This document shows, one piece after another, positions 16,762 to 27,499 of a stretch of DNA of 64,000 bases. The notes below the pieces were generated by a model. It ran no database searches. It was not told the origin of the DNA and was given only the letters and a program-made list of their open reading frames with translations. The position numbers and the translations under genes were made by a program. The stretch is from Marinilabiliaceae bacterium JC040. GTDB taxonomy: Bacteria > Bacteroidota > Bacteroidia > Bacteroidales > Marinifilaceae. The DNA lies in NCBI GenBank assembly GCA_022496785.1, contig SNAP01000007.1:147-64146 (forward strand). Direction: 5' to 3'. Position 1 is the stretch's first letter; each line of letters opens with the position of its first letter.

Positions 16762-18774
16762 ATGACAAGAGAAGAATTTCAACAGTCAATACTTGAAGGG
16801 ATTCCAAGTATTTTGCCTAAGAAAAAGGCATATGATAAAGACGTTAACCATGCGCCAAAGAGGAAGCATATTCTTAACCAAGAAGAAAAAAGATTAGCAT
16901 TAAGAAATGCATTAAGATATTTTCCAAAAGAGCAACATGAGGAATTAGTTCCTGAATTCGTTGAAGAGTTAGAGACTTACGGTAGAATTTATATGTATCG
17001 TTTACGTCCTGATTATCCAATTTATGCTAGAAACATAGAAGATTACCCATATAAGTCTAAACAGGCTGCAGGAATCATGCTAATGCTTCAAAACAATTTG
17101 GATAATGCAGTGGCTCAACATCCACAAGAATTAATTACTTACGGAGGTAACGGAGCTGTATTCCAAAACTGGGCACAATACAGATTAGCTTGTAAATATC
17201 TTGCAACAATGACAGATGAACAAACTCTTGTTTTGTATTCTGGTCACCCAATGGGACTTTATCCATCGCATAAAGATGCTCCTAGAGTTGTTGTTACAAA
17301 TGGTATGGTTATACCTAATTATTCTAAACCTGATGATTGGGAAAAATTCAATGCTCTTGGAGTTTCTCAATATGGTCAAATGACTGCTGGTTCTTTCATG
17401 TATATTGGACCTCAAGGTATCGTTCACGGAACTACAATTACTGTATTAAATGCAGGAAGAAAAATCTCTAAACATGGTGAAGATTTAACAGGTAAGGTAT
17501 TTATTACTGCTGGTTTAGGTGGTATGTCTGGTGCTCAACCAAAAGCTGCTGATATTGCAGGTGTTATTTCTATTACTGCTGAGGTTAATGATAAAGCTTC
17601 AAATAAGAGATACGAGCAAGGATGGGTTAAAGAAAAGATTGCTGATTTAGATGAACTTATTGCTAGAGTTAAAGAAGCAAAAGCTAATAAAGAAACTGTA
17701 TCTATAGCTTACCAAGGAAATATTGTTGATGTATGGGAGAAATTTGCAGAAGGTGATATCGCTGTAGATTTAGGTTCTGACCAAACTTCACTACACAACC
17801 CATGGGCTGGTGGTTACTACCCAGCAGGTATTTCTTATGAAGAATCGAACAGAATGATGGCAGAAGAGCCAGAATTATTTAAAGAGAAAGTTCAAGATAC
17901 TCTTCGTCGTCATGTTGCTGCTATAAACAAATGTGTTGAGAAATTTGGTACATATTTCTTCGACTATGGTAATGCTTTCCTATTAGAATCTTCTAGAGCT
18001 GGAGCTGATATTATGGCTGAAAATGGAAAAGATTTTAAATATCCTTCTTATGTACAAGATATTATGGGCCCTATGTGCTTTGATTATGGATTTGGTCCTT
18101 TCCGTTGGGTTTGTTCTAGTGGTGATCCTAAAGATTTAGCTAAGACTGATGAAATTGCTTGTAGAGTATTAGAAGAAATTCGCAAAAATTCTCCAGAAGA
18201 AATTCAACAACAAATGGCTGATAATATCCAATGGATTAAAGGAGCTCAAGAAAATCATTTAGTTGTTGGTTCTCAAGCTAGAATTCTTTATGCTGACGCT
18301 GAAGGTAGAATTAAGATTGCTGAAGCTTTCAATAAAGCTATCGCTTCAGGTGAACTTTCTGCTCCTGTTATTCTTGGTCGTGACCACCATGATGTTTCTG
18401 GTACTGACTCTCCTTATAGAGAGACTTCAAACATATATGATGGTTCTCAATTTACAGCTGATATGGCAATTCAAAATGTAATCGGTGATTCATTTAGAGG
18501 TGCTACATGGGTTTCAATCCACAACGGTGGTGGTGTTGGATGGGGTGAAGTTATCAACGGAGGATTCGGTATGATGCTTGACGGAACAGACGACTCTGAC
18601 AGAAGATTAAAATCTATGTTATTCTGGGATGTAAATAATGGAATTTCAAGAAGAAGTTGGGCTAGAAATGAAGGAGCCGTATTCGCTATTAAGCGTGCTA
18701 TGGAATTAAATCCTGATTTAAAAGTTACAGTTCCTAATTTCGCTGATGATGAGCTTATAAACTCACAATTTTAA
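16762..18774 (+). CDS. hutU: Urocanate hydratase
   Basis: The 670-residue protein is the longer form of urocanate hydratase. NAD-binding and catalytic signatures are visible: YGGNGAVFQNW near 130, GLGGMSGAQPKAADIAG near 252, DLGSDQTSLHNPW near 340 and CFDYGFGPFRWVC near 437, which carries the conserved cysteine. It hydrates urocanate to imidazolone propionate, the second step of histidine degradation, in the cytoplasm. No hutH, hutI or ftcD gene lies next to it, so the pathway is not clustered here. A strong terminator follows. Confidence 0.95.
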   Translation: MTREEFQQSILEGIPSILPKKKAYDKDVNHAPKRKHILNQEEKRLALRNALRYFPKEQHEELVPEFVEELETYGRIYMYRLRPDYPIYARNIEDYPYKSKQAAGIMLMLQNNLDNAVAQHPQELITYGGNGAVFQNWAQYRLACKYLATMTDEQTLVLYSGHPMGLYPSHKDAPRVVVTNGMVIPNYSKPDDWEKFNALGVSQYGQMTAGSFMYIGPQGIVHGTTITVLNAGRKISKHGEDLTGKVFITAGLGGMSGAQPKAADIAGVISITAEVNDKASNKRYEQGWVKEKIADLDELIARVKEAKANKETVSIAYQGNIVDVWEKFAEGDIAVDLGSDQTSLHNPWAGGYYPAGISYEESNRMMAEEPELFKEKVQDTLRRHVAAINKCVEKFGTYFFDYGNAFLLESSRAGADIMAENGKDFKYPSYVQDIMGPMCFDYGFGPFRWVCSSGDPKDLAKTDEIACRVLEEIRKNSPEEIQQQMADNIQWIKGAQENHLVVGSQARILYADAEGRIKIAEAFNKAIASGELSAPVILGRDHHDVSGTDSPYRETSNIYDGSQFTADMAIQNVIGDSFRGATWVSIHNGGGVGWGEVINGGFGMMLDGTDDSDRRLKSMLFWDVNNGISRRSWARNEGAVFAIKRAMELNPDLKVTVPNFADDELINSQF

Positions 18775-18798
18775 TAATATAATATTTTTAAAATATAT

Positions 18799-18831
18799 AA
18801 AGGTCTCCCTTTTTAGGGTGGCCTTTTTTTT
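18799..18831 (+). terminator. Terminator of hutU
   Basis: An 11-bp stem with one mismatch and one G-U pair (18799-18809 with 18816-18826) is followed by a run of eight T residues. Confidence 0.8.
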
Positions 18832-18872
18832 GTATATTGCAAAACATAAATCCTTTGATACGCAATAATATT

Positions 18873-20753
18873 ATGGAAGCTGAAAAAGAAAATCTAAAAC
18901 AAGAAGAAGAAAATATTGAAATATCTTCTGAGAATGTAGAAACATCTTCTGTTGAAGAAACAGGAAAAGACGTAAGTATAAACAAGAATGAGACTGAAAA
19001 TTCCTCCACATCAATAAATGATTATCTACAAGGAATAGATTTTTCTTCTAAAGAAAAGCATGAAATAATAGTAATTCTAAATAGCCTTTTAAATAAATAT
19101 GATATTATCCATATAAATGATACCTATTTAGCAGGAATAAAAGCTTATAATAGACTTGTTGAGAAAGACGAGATTGCATCTTTTAATAAATTTAAAGAAG
19201 GGAATCAAAATGAAGAAGATTTTGTTTTTGTAGATGAAACTTTAGATCAGATAAAACTTATTGAAAGTATATATTATCAGAAACTTAAAGAACAATCATC
19301 TGCTATTGAAGAGGAAAAACAAAAGAATCTTAGCCTTAAGTTAGCTATAATAGAAGAACTTAAAGAACTAATCAATAAACAAGAATCTTTAACAGAGACT
19401 TTTAATACATTTAGAAGATTACAAAAGTCGTGGAAAGATGTTGGAATGGTTCCTAAAAACAAACTTAAAGAATTATGGAATAATTACCATCACCATGTAG
19501 AAAACTTTTATGATTACGTAAATCTAAATAAAGAACTTAAAGAATTAGATCTTAAAAAGAATCTTGAAGAGAAAACAAAACTTTGTGAAGCTGCAGAGAG
19601 TTTACTTGTGATGGAAGATATTAAAGAAGCTTCATCCCTACTTCAAACTTATCATGAAAAATGGAGAGAAATTGGTCCTGTAGATAAGGATATTAAAGAA
19701 GATTTATGGCAACGTTTTAAGACTGCAACAGAGAAAGTTAATAAAAGAAATCATGAATATTATATTTCTTTGAAAGAAGAGCAGAAAAAGAATCTTGAAG
19801 AAAAAGAGAAAATTTGCATTAAAGCAGAAGAAATTGCAAATCTTGAACATACCAACCATAAACATTGGAATAAAAGCACTGAAAATATATTAAAGCTTCA
19901 AAAAGAATGGAAAACTGTTGGAGCTGCACCAAAGAAATATAGAGAAAGAATATATAAGCGTTTTAGAAAAGCTTGTGATTTGTATTTTGAGAAAAAACAA
20001 AAATTCTACTTCGATATAAAAATGTCTCAAGAAGATAATTATAAAAAGAAAGTAGAATTGTGTGAAAGAGCTGAGGAATTACAAAATAATTCAGATTGGA
20101 AATCTACTACCGATAAACTAATAAATCTTCAAAGACAGTGGAAAGAAGTTGGTCCTGTAGCTAGAAAACAATCAGAAAAAATTTGGTTAAGATTTAGAGC
20201 AGCTTGCGATACTTTCTTTAATGCTAGAGATAATAGACAATCTGAAGAGGAAGCTCAATTTGAGAAAAATCTTGAGAAGAAACTATCTTTAATAGAAGAA
20301 TTGAGAAGTTTTTCTCCATCAGAAGATACTAATGACACGATAAATAGACTTACAGAAATCCAAAATAAATGGATGGAAATTGGATATGTTCCAAGAAAAA
20401 ATAAAACTGAAGTTAATGAAACTTTCAATAATATTTTAAATATTGAGTTTGACAAACTGGAATTAGATTCTGTACAATTGAATGTAGAACGATTTAAAGC
20501 TAAATTGAATTCATACCTACATACAGATAAGGTAGAAGATAAGATTTATACAGAGAGAGAAAAACTTATAAATAAAATTAAGAGTATAGAACAAGAAAGA
20601 TTAACTCTAGAGAATAATATAGGTTTCTTAAATACTAGCAAGAATAATTCTTTATTAGATAGTATTCATGAAAAAATAAAAATATCAGAGGATAAGCTAA
20701 TCTTGCTAAAAGCTAAACTTAAAGAAGTAAATAAACTTATAAAAAGCTTATAA
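18873..20753 (+). CDS. Protein with five DUF349 repeats
   Basis: After an acidic N-terminal tail, this 626-residue, highly charged and largely helical protein holds five DUF349 repeats. Each carries the signature W-K/R-x-V/I-G-x-x: SWKDVGMVP, KWREIGPVD, EWKTVGAAP, QWKEVGPVA and KWMEIGYVP, spaced by 70-80 residues. A coiled-coil-like C-terminus follows (about 545-626). There is no signal peptide, so it is cytoplasmic. DUF349 proteins are widely conserved in Bacteroidota and have no established biochemical role that I can name. I chose the ATG at 18873 instead of an in-frame TTG at 18837, which is within the preceding spacer. It ends at a UUCG-loop terminator. Confidence 0.85.
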   Translation: MEAEKENLKQEEENIEISSENVETSSVEETGKDVSINKNETENSSTSINDYLQGIDFSSKEKHEIIVILNSLLNKYDIIHINDTYLAGIKAYNRLVEKDEIASFNKFKEGNQNEEDFVFVDETLDQIKLIESIYYQKLKEQSSAIEEEKQKNLSLKLAIIEELKELINKQESLTETFNTFRRLQKSWKDVGMVPKNKLKELWNNYHHHVENFYDYVNLNKELKELDLKKNLEEKTKLCEAAESLLVMEDIKEASSLLQTYHEKWREIGPVDKDIKEDLWQRFKTATEKVNKRNHEYYISLKEEQKKNLEEKEKICIKAEEIANLEHTNHKHWNKSTENILKLQKEWKTVGAAPKKYRERIYKRFRKACDLYFEKKQKFYFDIKMSQEDNYKKKVELCERAEELQNNSDWKSTTDKLINLQRQWKEVGPVARKQSEKIWLRFRAACDTFFNARDNRQSEEEAQFEKNLEKKLSLIEELRSFSPSEDTNDTINRLTEIQNKWMEIGYVPRKNKTEVNETFNNILNIEFDKLELDSVQLNVERFKAKLNSYLHTDKVEDKIYTEREKLINKIKSIEQERLTLENNIGFLNTSKNNSLLDSIHEKIKISEDKLILLKAKLKEVNKLIKSL

Positions 20754-20762
20754 AGAAATAAT

Positions 20763-20786
20763 AATCCTGCTTCGGCAGGATTTTTT
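20763..20786 (+). terminator. UUCG-loop terminator after the DUF349 gene
   Basis: An 8-bp perfect stem AATCCTGC/GCAGGATT closes an extra-stable TTCG tetraloop (20771-20774) and is followed by six T residues. Confidence 0.9.
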
Positions 20787-20837
20787 CTAAGATAGATTTC
20801 ATTTAAGTAATTAAATTTCTAATTTTGTACTTTCATG

Positions 20838-22478
<1,641 letters not shown>

Positions 22479-22505
22479 AGAAACGATATAATAAAATACA
22501 AAAGT

Positions 22506-24377
22506 ATGGATAAAAATACCGTAATAGGAATAGTACTGATAGTTGCTATGATGATTGGTTTCTCGTATTTGAATAGACCATCGGAAGAGGAATTAGCAGC
22601 TCAAGCAAAACAAAGAAAGCTAGATTCTATAGCTTACGTACAAAAGTCTGCAAAAGAAGACGCTGCACGTGAAAATAGAATAGCTAAAATAAAGACACAA
22701 AAATCTAATGAAGTAAGTAATGCTTTAACAGTATTTCATCAAGATTCAGCAATACAAAATAAAGAGTATACAATTGAGAATAATCTTTTAAAAGTAATTA
22801 TTTCATCTAAAGGTGGAATGCTGAAAAAAGTAAATCTAAAGAAATACTACGCACAAGATTCTCTTCCATTAAATCTTTGGAATAATGATAAAGAATTTGG
22901 TTTAAAATTTTATGCTCAAAATAAGAATGTAAATACAGCTGATTTATATTTTACTCCTACATCTAGTGAAATTCACCAAGTTGTAAGTGATAAAGCAAAA
23001 TCAATAAATCTAAGATTAAATTATAGTGCCAATCAATATATTGAATTTACTTACACATTATCTCCTGATAGTTATAAAGTAGGTTACGATATTAAAGTTG
23101 TTGGATTAGAAAATATTATTCCTAGAAGGACAGTAAATTTAGATTTCTACTGGAAAGGTAAATTATCTCAATATGAGAAATCTGCTTCTTTTGAAAATAG
23201 ATATACAGGATTATACTATAAGTTTGATAAAGATGATGTTGATTATTTATCAATGTCGTCGGATGATAAAGAAGTTTTAGAAACTCCAGTAAAATGGATA
23301 GCTTTTAAACAACAATTCTTTTCTTCTGCTTTAATAGGTAATAAAGCTTTTACAGGTGTTGAAGTTACATCTAAGACTTTAGTAGATTCAAAAACTCAAA
23401 AAACTGATTACTTAAAAGAAGTTGGTGCTATTGCTGCTTTACCATATGAGGGTAAGAATATTGAAACTTATGATATGGACTTTTATTTTGGTCCTAACCA
23501 CTACTTAACTCTTAAGAAATATGGTGAGAAAGAAGATTTAGAGCTTACTAAATTGATAAACCTTGGTTGGTCGATGGTTTCTTGGTTCAACAGATGGGTT
23601 GTTATATACTTATTCAACTGGTTAGAAGGTTTCATTGCTAATTATGGTATTATTATTTTAATATTAACTCTTTTAGTAAAACTTGTATTATTCCCATTAA
23701 CATGGAAATCGTATGTATCTTCTGCTAAAATGAGATTAGTAAAACCTCAAATTGATGAGATCTCAAAGAAATATCCTGGTAAGGATAAAGCAATGGAGAA
23801 ACAAAAAGCAACAATGGCTTTATATAAGAAAGCAGGTATTAACCCTATGGGTGGATGTTTACCTATGCTTTTACAAATGCCTATATTGATTGCTCTTTTC
23901 TACTTCTTCCCTTCTTCAATAGAATTAAGAGGACAAAGTTTCTTATGGGCAACAGATTTATCGTCTTACGATTCAATAATGAGCTTACCATTCACTATTC
24001 CATTCTACGGAAATCACGTAAGTTTATTCTGTTTATTAATGACAGTAGTGAATATTCTATATATGAGAATGAATAATAAGAACCAAGCTCAAAATGATCA
24101 GATGAAAGGAATGCAAACAATGATGTATTTCATGCCTATCATGTTCTTATTCATCTTCAATAATTATTCTGCTGGACTTTCATATTACTATTTCATTTCT
24201 ACATTAATAACAGTGCTTCAAACTATTATTATTAGAAAGACTATTAATGATGATAAAATTTTAGCTAGAATTGAAGAAAATTCAAAAAGAAAAGTTGTTA
24301 AGAAATCTAAGTTTCAAGAAAGAATAGAGAAACTTCAGAAACAAGCTGCTCAACAACAAGCAAATAAGAAAAAATAG
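22506..24377 (+). CDS. yidC: Membrane protein insertase YidC
   Basis: The 623-residue protein has the Gram-negative YidC layout: a first membrane helix (about 5-20), a large periplasmic domain (about 60-350) and a C-terminal five-helix insertase core (about 360-580). The core includes FPLTWKSYVSSAKM near residue 400 and GCLPMLLQMPILIALF near 450. The tail is lysine-rich. It inserts and folds inner-membrane proteins alone or with SecYEG. It lies 27 bases downstream of pyrG and is ended by a 13-bp terminator. Confidence 0.95.
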   Translation: MDKNTVIGIVLIVAMMIGFSYLNRPSEEELAAQAKQRKLDSIAYVQKSAKEDAARENRIAKIKTQKSNEVSNALTVFHQDSAIQNKEYTIENNLLKVIISSKGGMLKKVNLKKYYAQDSLPLNLWNNDKEFGLKFYAQNKNVNTADLYFTPTSSEIHQVVSDKAKSINLRLNYSANQYIEFTYTLSPDSYKVGYDIKVVGLENIIPRRTVNLDFYWKGKLSQYEKSASFENRYTGLYYKFDKDDVDYLSMSSDDKEVLETPVKWIAFKQQFFSSALIGNKAFTGVEVTSKTLVDSKTQKTDYLKEVGAIAALPYEGKNIETYDMDFYFGPNHYLTLKKYGEKEDLELTKLINLGWSMVSWFNRWVVIYLFNWLEGFIANYGIIILILTLLVKLVLFPLTWKSYVSSAKMRLVKPQIDEISKKYPGKDKAMEKQKATMALYKKAGINPMGGCLPMLLQMPILIALFYFFPSSIELRGQSFLWATDLSSYDSIMSLPFTIPFYGNHVSLFCLLMTVVNILYMRMNNKNQAQNDQMKGMQTMMYFMPIMFLFIFNNYSAGLSYYYFISTLITVLQTIIIRKTINDDKILARIEENSKRKVVKKSKFQERIEKLQKQAAQQQANKKK

Positions 24378-24400
24378 ATATTAATATCTAATATATTATT

Positions 24401-24436
24401 AATCCGTATGACTATTCTCAGTCATACGGATTTTTT
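24401..24436 (+). terminator. Terminator of pyrG-yidC
   Basis: A perfect 13-bp stem (24401-24413 with 24420-24432), 6-base loop and T-run. Confidence 0.9.
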
Positions 24437-24456
24437 ATATATTGCAATAAAAAACA

Positions 24457-24879
24457 ATGAAAATTATTAGAATTACACTATTAAGTATATTGGTATTTAC
24501 TAGCCTATTATCATGTGCTCAGAAAAATCCATCAAAACAAAGGTTTGATAAAATATCTTTAATCCTTAAAAACAAATATCCTGAACTTAAGAAGGGACAA
24601 ATGGAGATTACTATTTTTGGAAATAAAGAATGTGGTAGATGTACAAGCTTAGTAAATCAATTAAGAAAAAATAATATTCCTTTTATAGAATATGAATTGA
24701 AGATATTTAAGAATGCTCAACTTATGAGAAAAATTTGTAATAAACAATCGAAAGATCCTGTAAGAAGTATTCACTATCCTGTTGTTTTATTAAACAACAA
24801 AGCATACTGGAAAATTGGAGGAGTATCTGATTTTGGGAAGTATATTATATCTCAATATAAAAATGCAAAGAATGACTAA
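24457..24879 (+). CDS. Lipid-anchored glutaredoxin/thioredoxin-like protein with a CGRC motif
   Basis: The 140-residue protein has a lipoprotein signal peptide with lipobox LLSC (Cys20). The rest is a small redox fold: a beta strand (EITIFGN), then CGRC at residues 59-62, and the YPVVLLNN segment near 108 with the cis-proline expected of thioredoxin folds. It would be tethered on the periplasmic side of a membrane and could reduce or oxidise disulfides. Its stop overlaps the surE start by 8 bases, so the two are co-expressed. I do not recognise a named family. Confidence 0.7.
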   Translation: MKIIRITLLSILVFTSLLSCAQKNPSKQRFDKISLILKNKYPELKKGQMEITIFGNKECGRCTSLVNQLRKNNIPFIEYELKIFKNAQLMRKICNKQSKDPVRSIHYPVVLLNNKAYWKIGGVSDFGKYIISQYKNAKND

Positions 24880-25636
24880 ACATATATTAGTAACAAATGA
24901 CGACGGTATTGATGCTGAAGGTATCAAAGATTTAATAGATTTACTTAAAGGAAAATATCGTCTTACAATAATTGCTCCTGCAAGTCACCAATCTGGAAAA
25001 TCTCATTCATTAACTGGAAATAGAGGTCTTGTTATTAAAGAGTATCCGAAAGATAATGTTGATCGAAAATTTTCTATTGATGGAACTCCTGTTGATTGCA
25101 TGAAATTAGGAATGCACTGTATTATTGATGATAATGATAGACCTGATTTAGTGATTTCAGGTATTAATAGAGGTGTAAATGCTAGTATCTCTTCTATATA
25201 TTCTGGTACTATAGGAGCAGCTAGAGAAGGATATATGTATGGAATACCATCTATAGGACTTTCACTTTATACAGAACAAGGAGGAGAACCTAACTATAGA
25301 AGAGCTGATGAGTATATTCTTGAAATAATTGAAAAGACACTTGAGAATTTCACTAATAGGCCAGTATGTTTAAATGTAAATATTCCTAATATTGGAGAGA
25401 TTAAAGGTTATAAATTTTGTCGACAAACAGTAGGATATTGGAAGGAATATTACAAAATTACTGAAGACGAAAACGGAAATAAGCAACACTGGTTGCATGG
25501 TAATTATATTAATGAAGAACCAGAATCTACTGATACCGATTATTGGGCTATTGATAATAATTATATATCTATACTTCCTATTCAAGTAGATGAAACAGAT
25601 TATGAGGCTATCGAATTAGGTAAAGAAGTTTTCTAA
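24872..25636 (+). CDS. surE: 5'-nucleotidase SurE
   Basis: The 254-residue enzyme has the SurE metal-binding start ILVTNDDGID, the loop SHQSGKSHSLT near 40 and the signature SGINRGVNASISSIYSGT near 95. SurE removes phosphate from nucleoside monophosphates with a divalent metal. I start it at the ATG at 24872 (MTKHILVTNDDG), which overlaps the end of the preceding gene by 8 bases. The in-frame ATG at 24815 would add 19 residues unlike the family. It ends at a bidirectional terminator. Confidence 0.93.
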   Translation: MTKHILVTNDDGIDAEGIKDLIDLLKGKYRLTIIAPASHQSGKSHSLTGNRGLVIKEYPKDNVDRKFSIDGTPVDCMKLGMHCIIDDNDRPDLVISGINRGVNASISSIYSGTIGAAREGYMYGIPSIGLSLYTEQGGEPNYRRADEYILEIIEKTLENFTNRPVCLNVNIPNIGEIKGYKFCRQTVGYWKEYYKITEDENGNKQHWLHGNYINEEPESTDTDYWAIDNNYISILPIQVDETDYEAIELGKEVF

Positions 25637-25656
25637 TATAGAATCTAATAGAAATA

Positions 25657-25692
25657 AAAAAAGAGATTATCAATAATGATAATCTCTTTTTT
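25657..25692. terminator. Bidirectional terminator between surE and the Gate-domain gene
   Basis: A perfect 15-bp stem (25657-25671 with 25678-25692) starting in an A-run and ending in a T-run, with a 6-base loop, between convergent genes. Confidence 0.9.
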
Positions 25693-25711
25693 ATACTTAA
25701 AATAATATATT

Positions 25712-26887
25712 TTAATATAGTATTATATATAAATAATGGGCAAAACATCCTGCCATTAAACCTCCAATTGTATGAGAAATTAATGCTTTTGATGTTAATT
25801 GACGATATCCTAAAGTATCAAGCATTGCACAATGTGTACTGAAATAACCACTCCAACACATTCCCATTGCTGTGAATACTGCAATAGCATTTCCATTAAT
25901 TAAATTTTCTTTGATGAATGTATCAACTAAAGATAGAGCAGCTCCTACAGCACCTAATGCTGTTATAGGGAAAGCTATTAATCTTGTATCTTCAAAACCA
26001 AATAGATATTTAAAGAACCATCCTATATGATCAGCTAATTTAGGAAGAATAGGTACTCCCTCGTATGGAAGACCTTGATATCCAACACTAGGATCTTTAG
26101 GTCCAAATGTAAGCATCATAACCATAGTAGATATAATTAAAACTCCTGGGATGATAGCAACTCCTAATTTAACACCAGATTTTCCTCCATCAAGAATTGA
26201 GTTTAAGAATCGTAGAAATAATCCACCATCTGATTTCATAGATATATGTTCTTCTGAAGAAGTTTTTTTAACACTAACCATTTCATGAGCATCTGGTAAT
26301 GATCTTTTTACAAAGAATTGCATTAATCTTGTTGAGATTATTGATCCTACTACAGCACCAGCTAGACCAACTAAGGCTGCATTAAAATATGATTCACCAG
26401 TAGCACTTGTTCTTGCTCCCATAAATGTGATAACTATTAATCCCATCCCAAAAGCTGTACCAAAATTTGTTAAAGAAACAAGTTGATATTTCTTGAAGTA
26501 ACTACTAAAGTTTTTATCATTTGCTAAACTAATGATAGCAGGATTATCTGATAAAAAAGTTAGTAAACCAGCTAGAGCACTAACCCCAGGTAAATTGAAA
26601 AGAGGTTTCATTAATGGTGCAAGTATTAGTTCTAATAAACGAACAACACCGAACTCAACAAAGAGATTTCCTAAGGCACTTGTTACAACCATTATGGCCA
26701 TTAGATATAATACTGTCTTCATAAGAAGATCGTATGAAGTTTCCATTATAGTTTTTACCATATGAGAAACTCCCATAACACTACCCAAATATCCAAAAAC
26801 AGCAAAGAAAAGAATGATAAATACGATTGCTTCGTATCTTCTTTGCTTTATAAAATTACTATTTGTAATTGTTTTAAATTTTAACAT
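25712..26887 (-). CDS. Nucleoside-recognition (Gate) domain membrane protein
   Basis: The 391-residue protein has about nine to ten hydrophobic segments. It resembles the Gate-domain family, which is shared by SpmA/SpmB, FeoB and nucleoside transporters. Characteristic stretches are GVSALAGLLTFLSDNPAIISL near 100 and TNFGTAFGMGLIVITFMGAR near 140. It is likely an inner-membrane transporter, but the substrate is unknown. The gene is single on the minus strand, with its own -7 element at 26934-26941, and is divergent from the small acidic protein gene. Confidence 0.65.
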   Translation of the reverse strand: MLKFKTITNSNFIKQRRYEAIVFIILFFAVFGYLGSVMGVSHMVKTIMETSYDLLMKTVLYLMAIMVVTSALGNLFVEFGVVRLLELILAPLMKPLFNLPGVSALAGLLTFLSDNPAIISLANDKNFSSYFKKYQLVSLTNFGTAFGMGLIVITFMGARTSATGESYFNAALVGLAGAVVGSIISTRLMQFFVKRSLPDAHEMVSVKKTSSEEHISMKSDGGLFLRFLNSILDGGKSGVKLGVAIIPGVLIISTMVMMLTFGPKDPSVGYQGLPYEGVPILPKLADHIGWFFKYLFGFEDTRLIAFPITALGAVGAALSLVDTFIKENLINGNAIAVFTAMGMCWSGYFSTHCAMLDTLGYRQLTSKALISHTIGGLMAGCFAHYLYIILY

Positions 26888-26933
26888 TCTAAATTAGTTT
26901 AAGACAAAATGTATGTTAGTTATTAATTAACTG

Positions 26934-26941
26934 CAAATTTA
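26934..26941 (-). promoter_or_regulatory. -7 element of the Gate-domain gene
   Basis: On the minus strand it reads TAAATTTG, a match to TAnnTTTG, placed to give a leader of about 40 bases. No -33 match. A second TACTTTTG lies at 27015-27022. The 241-base divergent region also holds a direct repeat AAATCAGTTTT (near 26971 and 27053) that could be a regulator site. Confidence 0.45.
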
Positions 26942-27098
26942 CTCTCTTTAACGAATTATAAACTGACATAAATCAGTTTTAAAAATAAAGAATACGTAAT
27001 AGGAAATATAAAAACAAAAGTATGAGCTTTAATGAAATAAATGATTGATTAAAATCAGTTTTTAAATAATTTAAAACACTAGAATTAAAACTTATTTA

Positions 27099-27106
27099 TA
27101 TATTTG
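27099..27106 (+). promoter_or_regulatory. -7 element of the small acidic protein gene
   Basis: TATATTTG matches TAnnTTTG, 23 bases before the ATG at 27129. The -33 position is not conserved. Confidence 0.5.
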
Positions 27107-27128
27107 CTAAAACTAAACGTTATAAAAT

Positions 27129-27383
27129 ATGTTACCAAAATTCTTATTAGCCGACAATTCACAAGAGGTACCTGATACTTTATTTATAGTACACACAGAG
27201 TATCCTAAGTTTATTATTGAATTTGATGTTGATGATTTTAGAGAAAATCAAGAAATTCATTGGATAGATCCAAAAATAGAAAATGAAGAGGAATTAGATG
27301 ACTTACTAGATGAAGTTGAAGCTTTTCTTGAAGACGAATTAGATAATCAAGAAGATCTTTACGACGAAGAAGAAAATTCATAA
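27129..27383 (+). CDS. Small acidic protein of unknown function
   Basis: This 84-residue protein has no signal peptide or membrane segment. The first half (MLPKFLLADNSQEVPDTLFI) looks folded. The second half is almost entirely Asp/Glu (from residue 47 on), giving a very low isoelectric point. Its own -7 element lies 23 bases upstream and a long hairpin follows 25 bases after the stop, so it is a separate small transcription unit. Both features support a real gene. I recall similar short acidic proteins in Bacteroidota genomes, without known function. Confidence 0.65.
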   Translation: MLPKFLLADNSQEVPDTLFIVHTEYPKFIIEFDVDDFRENQEIHWIDPKIENEEELDDLLDEVEAFLEDELDNQEDLYDEEENS

Positions 27384-27407
27384 GAAGGACTTCTATAAAT
27401 TATAAAA

Positions 27408-27448
27408 TTGCCCGTTAGTTAAAGACAAAATCTTTAATTAATGGGCAA
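27408..27448 (+). terminator. Long hairpin after the small acidic protein gene
   Basis: An 18-bp stem (27408-27425 with 27431-27448) with a 5-base loop. Its two non-Watson-Crick positions are G-U pairs only when read as plus-strand RNA, so it is selected as plus-strand RNA. It lacks a downstream U-tract, so it may be a terminator of unusual form, an mRNA stabiliser or a leader element of the next gene. Confidence 0.5.
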
Positions 27449-27499
27449 ATATGCGTTAAAATGAAATAAACTTTAACTAATAACTATAACAAAATTAAA

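Noticed and set aside
18837-18872. Upstream TTG start for the DUF349 protein
   Set aside because: It begins only a few bases past the hutU terminator T-run, whereas the ATG at 18873 starts the acidic tail typical of the protein.
24815-24871. Longer surE start
   Set aside because: It would put 19 non-family residues before the conserved MTKHILVTNDDG and lie deep inside the upstream gene.
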